Source: Bacteroidota bacterium (GTDB lineage Bacteria; Bacteroidota; Bacteroidia; Bacteroidales; UBA10428). Taken from it: a DNA stretch of 10,542 nucleotides. Positions 1 through 6,880 of this stretch are shown in pieces. Location: contig JAHEEB010000065.1 of NCBI GenBank assembly GCA_024640925.1, positions 1 through 10,542 of the forward strand, given 5' to 3'. Every line of letters begins with the position of its first letter. Position 1 is the first letter of the stretch. The translations under genes and the position numbers were made by a program. The notes under the pieces are model-generated. The model was not told the origin of the DNA, did not search any database, and saw nothing but the letters and a program-made list of their open reading frames with translations.

Positions 1-240
1 AATGGAATTTCAACAAATATTGGTTCCAAAATTAATGTTTATCCAAATCCTGCACAGGAGCAACTTTTCCTTAATATTACAGAAACAATGAACATAAATA
101 TCGTTTCATTGCTGGGTGTTACTATTTTAAGTAAAACAGTTGAACCAAATGAGGCAATCTCCATTGGTGATCTTCCTCATGGAATATACTTAATTACGGA
201 TAGTAAAGACGAGGTTATCTCTAAATTTATTAAGAATTAA
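1..240 (+). CDS. C-terminal fragment of a T9SS-secreted protein (Por sorting domain)
   Basis: The last 79 residues of a protein whose start lies outside the window; the frame is open from base 1 to a TAA at 238-240. It contains the hallmark of a type A type IX secretion C-terminal sorting domain: an INVYPNPA segment, then alternating beta strands (INIVSLLG, LPHGIYLI) and a basic end (KFIKN). In this family the domain directs export across the outer membrane and is then cleaved, leaving the cargo on the surface or secreted. The last 69 residues align without gaps to the C-terminus of the next gene, with about 32 identities counted by eye, including a shared TVEP segment. The missing N-terminal part is therefore probably also an ELWxxDGT-type protein; that part is inference. 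It ends 30 bp before the next start, with no terminator between, so co-transcription is likely. Confidence 0.85.
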   Translation, partial: NGISTNIGSKINVYPNPAQEQLFLNITETMNINIVSLLGVTILSKTVEPNEAISIGDLPHGIYLITDSKDEVISKFIKN

Positions 241-270
241 ATCCTTATCTAACCGTAAAAATTAAACAAA

Positions 271-1866
271 ATGAATAAATTGAAACTATTCATATGTCTT
301 TTGATAAGCATATTATCTCTTCAGCTTTATTCACAGACCTTCGAATTTTTTGTGGATTTAAATGCTGATACATCTTCTACTCCCTCAAATTTCTTTGTAT
401 ATAACGATCTGCTTTTCTTTACTGCAGATGATGATACAACTGGAAATGAACCATGGGTAACTAATGGAACTGTAAAAGGTACTTACAGACTTTGTGATAT
501 TAACCAGAAAGGGAGTTCAAATGTTTCGGATTACTGTATTTATAATGGAAAATTATTTTTTACAGCAATCGACTCAGGTGGTGAAAGAAACCTATGGGTA
601 ACAGATGGAACATCAAAGAATACTAAAGTATTTAAGGATTTTAACCCCTTTACTGATTATGTTTCAAATCTCTTTGTTTTTAAAAATAAGCTATTCTTTA
701 TAGCCAATGATGATGTGCATGGAGCAGAACTTTGGGCTTCAGATGGAACAGTAGAAGGTACCAGTCTGTTTAAAGATATAAACCCATATAAAAACGAAGG
801 AGCAACAGTGAATTCAACAGCTATAATAGACGATTTGCTTTACTTCTCTGCAGACAATGGCGATAACGGAAATGAAGTATGGATATCTGATGGAACTACT
901 TCAGGTACCAAAATGCTAATTGATATTCAAGTCGGAGGAAATTCTTCCTTTCCAAGTGGTTTCACTTTATATAAGGGAAAGGTTTATTTCTCGGCATATG
1001 ATGATTTACATGGAACAGAATTATGGGTGACTAATGGATCAACTACAGGTACAAGAATTGTAAAAGACCTGACTTTAACAAGTACAGCTCCTCGTAACCT
1101 GATTGTTTATCTCGATACTTTATATTATCAGGCATATGATACCTTAAATGGATGCGAACTTTGGAAAAGTGATGGAACTGAAAAAGGAACGAATATTTTT
1201 AAGAATCTTTATGTTAATGATATTGAAAGTAGTAACCCTAGTAATTTTTTCATCTATAACAATAAATTATACTTTGTATTCCAAAATGCTACGAATGGAA
1301 AGGAAATAGGAGTTACCGATGGTAATTATGATAATACCGGCCTGTTTGTTGATATAAACACCGGTGCAGAGTCTTCTAATCCGAATGGATTCACCCTTTT
1401 TAATAAAAAAATCTATTTTATTGCAACCGATGGGACAAATGGAGCTGAACTTTGGTGGAGCGATGGCACTACTGAAGGTACAAGCAAGATAAAACCAGCT
1501 ATTGCACCTAATACTGCCCCACTTATCAATACAAATTTTGTTATTTTTAAAAATGATTTATATTTCAATGCCAATTACAATACATCTGGCAATGAATTAT
1601 GGCGTATTATAGGTCCGAAAACATCGGCAACCAATCAAATAATAAGAAATACACAATTTGAAGTACTTCCTAACCCGGCAACTACATCAATACGGCTAAA
1701 TATTGATAAAACAACAAAAATTTCCATTGTTAATTTACAGGGTGCTTCTGTTTTGAGTACTACGGTTGAACCTTTGATGGAAATTTCAATAGAAAATCTT
1801 CCTTCAGGAGTCTATTTTGTAGTAGATGATTTCGGAACAACAAATGGAAAATTTATTAAAAGATAG
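271..1866 (+). CDS. Secreted ELWxxDGT-repeat protein with T9SS sorting domain
   Basis: 531 residues. Residues 1-22 are a signal peptide: Lys near the start, a Leu/Ile-rich core, and a likely cut after YSQ. The body has nine units spaced 46-49 residues apart. Their signature starts are at residues 60, 107, 153, 202, 250, 296, 345, 393 and 442, typified by ELWASDGTVEGT. Each unit also carries a hydrophobic K-L-Y/F-F strand and an aromatic-Asp-rich turn. Unit 7 is degenerate (EIGVTDGN) and unit 9 is truncated (ELWRIIGP). Residues ~462-531 are a type A T9SS sorting domain (VLPNPA, then LPSGVYFV, ending KFIKR). Such repeats are presumed to form a beta-propeller or beta-solenoid; no enzymatic residues are recognisable and the ligand is unknown. 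ATG at 271 is preceded by an A-rich stretch and no Shine-Dalgarno, as is usual in Bacteroidota. Probably the second gene of a tandem pair. Confidence 0.9.
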   Translation: MNKLKLFICLLISILSLQLYSQTFEFFVDLNADTSSTPSNFFVYNDLLFFTADDDTTGNEPWVTNGTVKGTYRLCDINQKGSSNVSDYCIYNGKLFFTAIDSGGERNLWVTDGTSKNTKVFKDFNPFTDYVSNLFVFKNKLFFIANDDVHGAELWASDGTVEGTSLFKDINPYKNEGATVNSTAIIDDLLYFSADNGDNGNEVWISDGTTSGTKMLIDIQVGGNSSFPSGFTLYKGKVYFSAYDDLHGTELWVTNGSTTGTRIVKDLTLTSTAPRNLIVYLDTLYYQAYDTLNGCELWKSDGTEKGTNIFKNLYVNDIESSNPSNFFIYNNKLYFVFQNATNGKEIGVTDGNYDNTGLFVDINTGAESSNPNGFTLFNKKIYFIATDGTNGAELWWSDGTTEGTSKIKPAIAPNTAPLINTNFVIFKNDLYFNANYNTSGNELWRIIGPKTSATNQIIRNTQFEVLPNPATTSIRLNIDKTTKISIVNLQGASVLSTTVEPLMEISIENLPSGVYFVVDDFGTTNGKFIKR

Positions 1867-1888
1867 TTTTTGAAAATGAACTTATGAG

Positions 1889-1920
1889 AAAGGACTTCTA
1901 TTGCAGGAGTCTTTTTTTTT
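1889..1920 (+). terminator. Intrinsic terminator of the ELWxxDGT gene
   Basis: A 7-bp stem (GACTTCT 1893-1899 with AGGAGTC 1905-1911, one G·T pair) closes a 5-base loop. It extends outward by AAAG/TTTT and is followed by nine T residues (1912-1920). It lies 22 bp after the stop codon at 1864-1866, the normal position for a rho-independent terminator. The stem with its A-flank is fairly symmetric but has no matching T run on the other strand, so it is read as acting on the + strand. Confidence 0.85.
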
Positions 1921-2080
1921 AACCCGGATGAGGCTGTCCAAAAAGTAAATTTGCCACCAAGGCACAAAGCCCCAAAGACTCACAAAGATCTTATTTAAAA
2001 GACATTAACCTTAGTGATACCTTTGTGTCTTAGAGTCTTCGTGGCTATTTATCAACTTTTTGGACACCCTCATCTGGGTT
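1921..2080. mobile_element. MITE-like palindromic element (~160 bp)
   Basis: The ends are long inverted repeats: 1921-1946 and 2055-2080 are complementary at 24 of 26 positions, sharing GTCCAAAAAGT and AACCC at the tips. Between them lies no ORF of useful size, so it cannot move by itself. Inner arms (1953-1989 and about 2016-2045) carry short A/C-rich units of roughly nine bases of the CACAAAG type on opposite strands, so the whole element could fold as one long hairpin. GAGGCTGTCC-type tips resemble, from memory, ends of some Bacteroidota insertion sequences (possibly IS1182-like); this is unverified. The true ends may instead be 1930 and 2071 (GAGG...CCTC), with AT flanking both sides and an outer AACCC/GGGTT palindrome as the target. 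It sits directly after the terminator T run. Confidence 0.7.
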
Positions 2081-2166
2081 TAACCAATATTTCTATTGAC
2101 GTAGAGAGGATAACCGAATGAATCAGACAATTTTAGCTTTTCAAAATGTTGATAAGACTGGCAGTG

Positions 2167-2252
2167 ACTAACTTCTATTGCTTTATCGGGGTTTGTGAGG
2201 ACACGAACCAAGGCGTATTATTGATAAAGCTTCGCCCTGGAACGGAGTTAGT
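2167..2252. repeat. Nested inverted repeats; possible structured RNA or DNA element
   Basis: Three nested stems lie in 86 bases. The outer stem is ACTAACT (2167-2173) with AGTTAGT (2246-2252). The middle stem is GCTTTATC (2180-2187) with GATAAAGC (2223-2230). The inner stem is GGTTTGTG (2190-2197) with CACGAACC (2202-2209), closing an AGGA loop with one G·T pair. A fourth match, CCAAGGCG (2208-2215) with CGCCCTGG (2233-2240), crosses the middle stem and would make an alternative pairing or pseudoknot. It pairs with a G·T wobble only on the minus strand, whereas the inner stem does so only on the plus strand. No family is recognised. It lies between the MITE and the mprF stop codon. The stems were found by eye and no folding energy was computed. 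Confidence 0.35.
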
Positions 2253-2275
2253 GAAAAAAGCCTGATCTGAGAGAA

Positions 2276-4879
2276 TTAGAGCCTGGTTACCTTTGATAAT
2301 GCAGAAGGAACCCGAACCAAATCATAATCGTGACAATAAATCAAATAACAATTATTCCAGACCGGATTAAATTTGTTCTTAAACTCATGTATTCCTTTAA
2401 AGTGTGAAAAAGCCTTCATTTTTTCGTAGGCAAAACGCATCGATTTTTCCGGGAATGAATGTGGATCATCAATGCCTGACATTGGAGCAAAACCCATATT
2501 TACAGTTTTATAACCTATCGATTTTAGATAACTCAGCGTTTCAATCAATAAATAATCAAGAACTTCACTTGGTGAATCTTTCGTTTTTCTTAGCAAGTCA
2601 TATGCAGCCTCCCTATTAAAATAATCAGGTAATAAATTTAGAAAGGCAACTATTTCATTATTTGAATTCTCGATAGTAAATATTCTTTGTTTTTTTAGTT
2701 CATCTTTCATGAACATACCTTGTGAAAAAACAATTTCTTTTCTATTTAAATAATTTAACCATTCATCTGATACAGATTTTATTTTATGTAAAACATCATC
2801 AGTAACAGGAGGTATATGAACTGAAAACTTAAATCCATACTGTTTTAAAATTGTTTCATTTCTGAGCCCGTTCCAATCCATTTTATTTAGATCAATTGTT
2901 GCCTCCCTGCCAATGAAGAGAGCATTTAGTCCAAGCTTCTTATAGACAGAAACAGAATTTTCGGGAATCCGATAATATAAGCTTCTCAATCCATGTTCGT
3001 TACAATATTCTTCAAATTCATTAAGACATTCCATTGTTTTGTTGTCTCCGGAAGATACAGGGTTTTCAAGTACCACAGCAAAATTGCCTGATATCCGATA
3101 CGAGAGAAACGATTGCCTGTCGTTTGAGAGAAAAATTAATTTATCGGGGTATGATTTGAAATAATCAAGAGGTGATTTTCCATATTCACAGATGAGTCTC
3201 TTAACCGTTTTATGCTCATCTTCCGTATTATTTTTTTCAAAGACATATGGTCGAATCATCGAAAAGATTAAAACTCCAAAACATATTAAACTAAATAGTT
3301 TAATAGTTAAAATAAAATTATAGGCCAGCAAATCGATTTCACCCAAATCACTTCCAATCAGGAAAATATTCTGAAGTGTATATTCAAAGGCTTGAAACCA
3401 GCTAATCTCCATTTTAATATGATTCCTATCCAGAAAAATGAACCCGGTTACTCCATAAATTAATAAAAACAAAAAGCCAATCGATGAAACCTGAATTCCA
3501 AAAATGCGGGACTTTGGATTGGTTCGGATATAATAATGTTTCCGCGTAAAAATTAGTATTACAAATACTATAAATGCAGCTGCGGCATCCTGATAATCAA
3601 TTGACCTGGTAATGTGACCAATAAAGGAAAACAAGGTTAAAACTAATCCAAACCACCATGAAATCCTGAAACCTCTAATCATAAATGCTGCAGTAATTAA
3701 AAGAAAAACCCCTGATGTCAATACGAAAAAATTGGAGGCATCAATAGTATCAAATAACATGTAATTTCGAACAACCAACAACTTTTCGGGGATATTTGGA
3801 AATGCAATGGAAACAATATTAATTACTCCCAACAGAAATATAAGAGTTGCAGGCACAACCCTCAACAATATCTTGTTAAGCTTTATCATAAAACTAAATA
3901 TTCCCAAAAGAAGAGGTAACCAGAACTGAAAGAACCTAAACAGAAAAGTAATAGCGACGCCATGTGTTTCAGAAAAACCGAAACGTGTCAGTAAAAAAGC
4001 CGTTGAAACCTCAATAGCACCAAGTCCTCTTAAAAAGGGTGATATTAATAAAAAGATTATAGCAATCAGGTAGGCCATTATTGCAGCATAAATCGAAGGC
4101 TCAATATGAATAGCTTTCATCGATATATAGAGATGCAAGATTCCTGTTAACTCAACCATAAATGATAAAAGGAATGTAAAAATAAATCGTTTACGATCAA
4201 TTTTGTTAGTCTGCAAATCATCGATAAAAACCTCAATCTCAGGATTTAATCGAAGTAATTGTTTATATATGAATCCTTTATTGGTCAGTGATTTATAAAG
4301 CATAAAAGCGATCGATATTATAACTATCATCAATATCAATCCTATACTGTCGGCCTTGCCCAGTGAACCTTTAAAAAGAGCATAAATAAAAGCAGGAACT
4401 GCGACAAAAATAACAGAAAGTATACTAACAAATCCATAAATTGACGATGCGAAGTGAATCTGTGATTTGCTAATACCCCGCTTCTCAATGTCGCCTGTAA
4501 AAAATGCAAGCGAAGCTACTCCGCCCATAGGTAGAAAAATACTAATCAGATTCCGTTTTAAATAAAGAATAACTGAATCATAAATACTTATCTTTTGTCC
4601 AAGAGAAGCAAAAGAAAACACATACATTAAGCCTTGCAGTAATACAAACAAGGCAGTAAAAACAATTCCCAGAAGTACCCACCAGATATCAGATGTTACC
4701 AGGGTCTTTTTTACATCATAGATTTCGGCATGTTGGTTACGTATAAACCAGATACCAATTCCTATAAAGATTGCAGTTAAAAGGAATTGAAAAATAATCT
4801 TACCACTTTCTCGAAGAAGTGGTTTCTTATGTATTCGTAAACGATTACTTTGAAGTTCGCTTACGATCTCTGGTTTCAT
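2276..4879 (-). CDS. mprF: MprF-like aminoacyl-phosphatidylglycerol synthase/flippase
   Basis: 867 residues from ATG at 4877-4879. The frame stays open to a TTG at 4948 (890 residues), but the ATG is preferred because the first family-like membrane segment begins about residue 27. The N-terminal half is the flippase domain (~25-340, with RGLGAIE at 284-290 matching the family's GGxGxxE), followed by further membrane segments to ~545. The cytosolic C-terminal half (~555-855) is a DUF2156 GNAT-fold synthase. It shows NFAVVLENPVSSGD at 599-612, GREATIDL at 657-664, DLLRKTKDSP at 761-770 and the GFAPMSG strand at 796-802. Family members move an amino acid (usually Lys or Ala) from its tRNA to phosphatidylglycerol and flip the product outward, lowering surface negative charge and giving resistance to cationic peptides. 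The amino acid and lipid used here cannot be read from sequence. It follows the NRAMP gene by 99 bp on the same strand; a shared transcript is plausible. Confidence 0.88.
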   Translation of the reverse strand: MKPEIVSELQSNRLRIHKKPLLRESGKIIFQFLLTAIFIGIGIWFIRNQHAEIYDVKKTLVTSDIWWVLLGIVFTALFVLLQGLMYVFSFASLGQKISIYDSVILYLKRNLISIFLPMGGVASLAFFTGDIEKRGISKSQIHFASSIYGFVSILSVIFVAVPAFIYALFKGSLGKADSIGLILMIVIISIAFMLYKSLTNKGFIYKQLLRLNPEIEVFIDDLQTNKIDRKRFIFTFLLSFMVELTGILHLYISMKAIHIEPSIYAAIMAYLIAIIFLLISPFLRGLGAIEVSTAFLLTRFGFSETHGVAITFLFRFFQFWLPLLLGIFSFMIKLNKILLRVVPATLIFLLGVINIVSIAFPNIPEKLLVVRNYMLFDTIDASNFFVLTSGVFLLITAAFMIRGFRISWWFGLVLTLFSFIGHITRSIDYQDAAAAFIVFVILIFTRKHYYIRTNPKSRIFGIQVSSIGFLFLLIYGVTGFIFLDRNHIKMEISWFQAFEYTLQNIFLIGSDLGEIDLLAYNFILTIKLFSLICFGVLIFSMIRPYVFEKNNTEDEHKTVKRLICEYGKSPLDYFKSYPDKLIFLSNDRQSFLSYRISGNFAVVLENPVSSGDNKTMECLNEFEEYCNEHGLRSLYYRIPENSVSVYKKLGLNALFIGREATIDLNKMDWNGLRNETILKQYGFKFSVHIPPVTDDVLHKIKSVSDEWLNYLNRKEIVFSQGMFMKDELKKQRIFTIENSNNEIVAFLNLLPDYFNREAAYDLLRKTKDSPSEVLDYLLIETLSYLKSIGYKTVNMGFAPMSGIDDPHSFPEKSMRFAYEKMKAFSHFKGIHEFKNKFNPVWNNCYLIYCHDYDLVRVPSALSKVTRL

Positions 4880-4978
4880 AGGTATAAAATTGAATATTTG
4901 TTCGAAAATAATGATTAATGCTAAAATAGTTGCAAATAATATTTGCAAATACCTCTGTTTTTTGATTTAATTAACATT

Positions 4979-6247
4979 TCATCTGAAAAAACTAATGAAT
5001 AATAAAATATTTAGAAAAGTAACAATACATCCAATTATAAGCATAGTAATTGTGGTTCTCTTTTTATTAGCATACTTACCCATAACTTTTCCGGATGAAG
5101 TGAGATAAATCTGAACAAATATAGTAAAAGGTAACTGAATACTTAAAACCATCTGGGACAAAACAAGTGCTTTAAATGGATTTCCAATAAAAAGAATAAT
5201 TATAAGAGCTCCGACTAAAGATATACCAATTCCAATTCTGGAATGATTGTCCTTAATATCATATGGTTCGGCAAAAAGTCCAGCAAATATTGTTCCTCCG
5301 GCCATTGCTGAAGTTATTGTTGATGCTGCTCCGGCAAATAAAAGGGCTGCTGCAAATATAACAGCTGCGTGGCTTCCTAACAAAGGAGATAAAAGAGACT
5401 GAGCTTGTGGTAATTCATGAACAACCAATCCATTTTTAAAAAAAGTAGTAGCAGCCAGTAAAATCATTGAACTATTGATAGCCCAGCCAATAATCATCGA
5501 AAATAACGTATCGAAAAACTCATAATCAAGTTGTTTTTTGATAATCTTATCATCTTCCAGGTTCCATTGACGACTTTGGATAATTTCAGAATGTAGAAAA
5601 AGATTATGTGGCATTACTACTGCACCAAGAACACTCATAATAATCAATATCGATCCTTCTGGAATAGAGGGAGTAACCCAACTCATAGTGGCAATTTTCC
5701 AGTCGATGTCAACTAGATATAGTTCATAAAGAAAGGATAGTCCTATTATTGAAACAAATCCAACAATTAGCTTTTCAATAAAACGATAGGAGTTTGTAAA
5801 CAACATTATTACAACAAAAATTACTACCAATAATGCACCTATTGGTATCGGAATTTGAAATAACATATTCAGAGCAATAGCTCCACCCATTATTTCAGCA
5901 AGTGAAGTAGAAATTGAGGCGGCCATTGCCGAATATAGCAGACCACGTGAAACAACTTTCGGCGTGTAAAGGGTTGCTGCTTCTGATAGACATAAACCTG
6001 AAGCTATGCCAAGGTGAGCAACATTATGTTGAAGTATAATCAGCATTAAGGTGGAAAGAGTAACCATCCAAAGCAACTGATAACCAAAATGAGCGCCAGC
6101 AGCAATATTCGATGCCCAGTTACCCGGATCAATAAACCCAACTGTTACCAACAACCCAGGACCAATAAATTTTAATATTTCAAATGCACCAAACCTTGGC
6201 TTATAGCCTCTGTCAATATTTTTGAATATATTTTTCAATCGTTTCAA
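4979..6247 (-). CDS. mntH: NRAMP-family Mn2+/Fe2+ transporter
   Basis: 422 residues, normal length for bacterial NRAMP proteins, with about 11 hydrophobic segments in the inner membrane. The first core helix carries DPGNW (40-44), whose Asp and Asn bind metal. The sixth carries AVVMPHNLFLHS (209-220), giving the Ala-x-x-Met of the Mn/Fe-selective branch. A conserved Gln stands at 365 in LVLSQMVLS. The protein imports divalent metal with protons. The start is TTG (6245-6247): an in-frame TAA lies a short way upstream, and the first in-frame Met is residue 61, after the essential DPGN motif. A second TTG three codons later is an alternative start. There is no C-terminal UspA domain such as some relatives have. 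A perfect palindrome lies 24 bp upstream. It is divergent from arfB, and mprF follows on the same strand. The Mn-versus-Fe preference is inferred from motifs only. Confidence 0.93.
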   Translation of the reverse strand: MKRLKNIFKNIDRGYKPRFGAFEILKFIGPGLLVTVGFIDPGNWASNIAAGAHFGYQLLWMVTLSTLMLIILQHNVAHLGIASGLCLSEAATLYTPKVVSRGLLYSAMAASISTSLAEIMGGAIALNMLFQIPIPIGALLVVIFVVIMLFTNSYRFIEKLIVGFVSIIGLSFLYELYLVDIDWKIATMSWVTPSIPEGSILIIMSVLGAVVMPHNLFLHSEIIQSRQWNLEDDKIIKKQLDYEFFDTLFSMIIGWAINSSMILLAATTFFKNGLVVHELPQAQSLLSPLLGSHAAVIFAAALLFAGAASTITSAMAGGTIFAGLFAEPYDIKDNHSRIGIGISLVGALIIILFIGNPFKALVLSQMVLSIQLPFTIFVQIYLTSSGKVMGKYANKKRTTITMLIIGCIVTFLNILLFISFFR

Positions 6248-6270
6248 AGTAGTTCCGTTTATTTTATCTT

Positions 6271-6287
6271 AACAATTGGCAATTGTT
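6271..6287. promoter_or_regulatory. Palindromic candidate operator before the NRAMP gene
   Basis: AACAATTGGCAATTGTT is a perfect 8-1-8 palindrome centred at 6279, 24 bp upstream of the TTG start of the metal transporter. Its size and place suit a dimeric repressor site, for example a DtxR/MntR- or Fur-type metal regulator. The bases do not match the classical boxes of these proteins as I remember them. No clear TAnnTTTG promoter was found on the minus strand here, so its relation to the transcription start is unknown. A transcript hairpin is also possible. Confidence 0.45.
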
Positions 6288-6393
6288 TTAGTTTAGTTCA
6301 GATTCATTTAATCAATGTGGGTTTAAGTAAGAAGTAATTAAAAATATAACAAAATAGAGTTCAGAGTAAAAATAATCAATCGATGAATATCTT

Positions 6394-6424
6394 TTTGCAT
6401 CGCAAGATTATACGGTTAAATTTG
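6394..6424 (+). promoter_or_regulatory. Bacteroidota-type promoter of arfB
   Basis: TTTG at 6394-6397 (-33 element) is followed after 19 bases by TAAATTTG at 6417-6424 (-7 element). This matches the Bacteroidota primary-sigma consensus TTTG-N19-21-TAnnTTTG exactly. Transcription would begin about 6430, leaving a leader of under 20 bases before the arfB ATG at 6448. There is no Shine-Dalgarno; the leader is AT-rich. Confidence 0.7.
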
Positions 6425-6447
6425 CACAAAAATATTTAAATTTTAAC

Positions 6448-6864
6448 ATGTTACCAGAAAAATTAAAACAACGCGGTTTTGATACAGAATTTACTTTTAG
6501 CGCTTCACGTAGCAGTGGAGCAGGCGGGCAGAACGTCAATAAAGTAAATACCAAAGTTGAACTGAGGTTCTCTATTGAATTATCAATGTTGTTAAGTGAT
6601 AATGAAAAAGCTGTTATTAATGAAAAGTTAAAAAACAAAATCAATCTAAACGGAGAACTGGTTCTTACTGCTCAAGCAGAACGAACCCAGCTCCGAAATA
6701 AAGAAATGGTTATCCACAATTTTTATACTCTTTTAGCAAAAGCACTAACAGTACAAAAAAAACGAAAACCCACGAAACCTAAAATTTCATCAATAGAAAA
6801 GCGTTTAAAGACAAAAAAGAGCCGTGGAGAAAATAAAGTATTACGAGGTAAAATAGATTTTTAA
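6448..6864 (+). CDS. arfB: Ribosome-rescue peptidyl-tRNA hydrolase ArfB (YaeJ)
   Basis: 138 residues, the usual length. The catalytic GGQ is at residues 26-28 within SRSSGAGGQNVNKVNTKVEL, the class I release-factor-like domain (~1-103). It lacks the stop-codon recognition domains of RF1/RF2. The tail (104-138) is Lys/Arg-rich, ending RLKTKKSRGENKVLRGK, as in ArfB, where it enters the empty mRNA channel of ribosomes stalled on truncated mRNA. The GGQ then hydrolyses the peptidyl-tRNA and frees the ribosome in the cytoplasm. It is a single-gene unit with its own promoter just upstream, divergent from the NRAMP transporter. Its stop lies 16 bp from the stop of the convergent chemoreceptor gene, and no hairpin terminator is visible in that gap. 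Confidence 0.93.
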   Translation: MLPEKLKQRGFDTEFTFSASRSSGAGGQNVNKVNTKVELRFSIELSMLLSDNEKAVINEKLKNKINLNGELVLTAQAERTQLRNKEMVIHNFYTLLAKALTVQKKRKPTKPKISSIEKRLKTKKSRGENKVLRGKIDF

Positions 6865-6880
6865 ACAAATACTTTAATTT

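Noticed and set aside
1953..2045. CRISPR array
   Set aside because: The units are about nine bases, contiguous and arranged in inverted arms. There are no spacers of 25-40 bases and no cas genes.
2167..2252. Integron attC site
   Set aside because: The outer repeats only partly fit the RYYYAAC/GTTRRRY boxes, the spacers on the two sides are very unequal (6 versus 15 bases), and there is no gene cassette or integrase nearby.
2404..2619. 71-codon open frame on the + strand
   Set aside because: It lies entirely antisense to the conserved DUF2156 domain of the mprF-like gene and its translation resembles nothing known.
4880..4948. 23-residue N-terminal extension of the mprF-like protein from a TTG
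   Set aside because: It needs a TTG start although an ATG follows at 4879. The extension is a hydrophobic run encoded by very AT-rich DNA, so it is more likely leader sequence. It was not excluded completely.
4930..4962. Promoter for mprF from the repeated TTTGCAA sequences
   Set aside because: The best fit is TTTG-N17-TATTTTAG, with the wrong spacing and an imperfect -7 element, so it was not annotated.
6408..6644. 78-codon minus-strand frame over the start of arfB
   Set aside because: It is antisense to the GGQ domain and covers the arfB promoter. No start signal or homology is seen.
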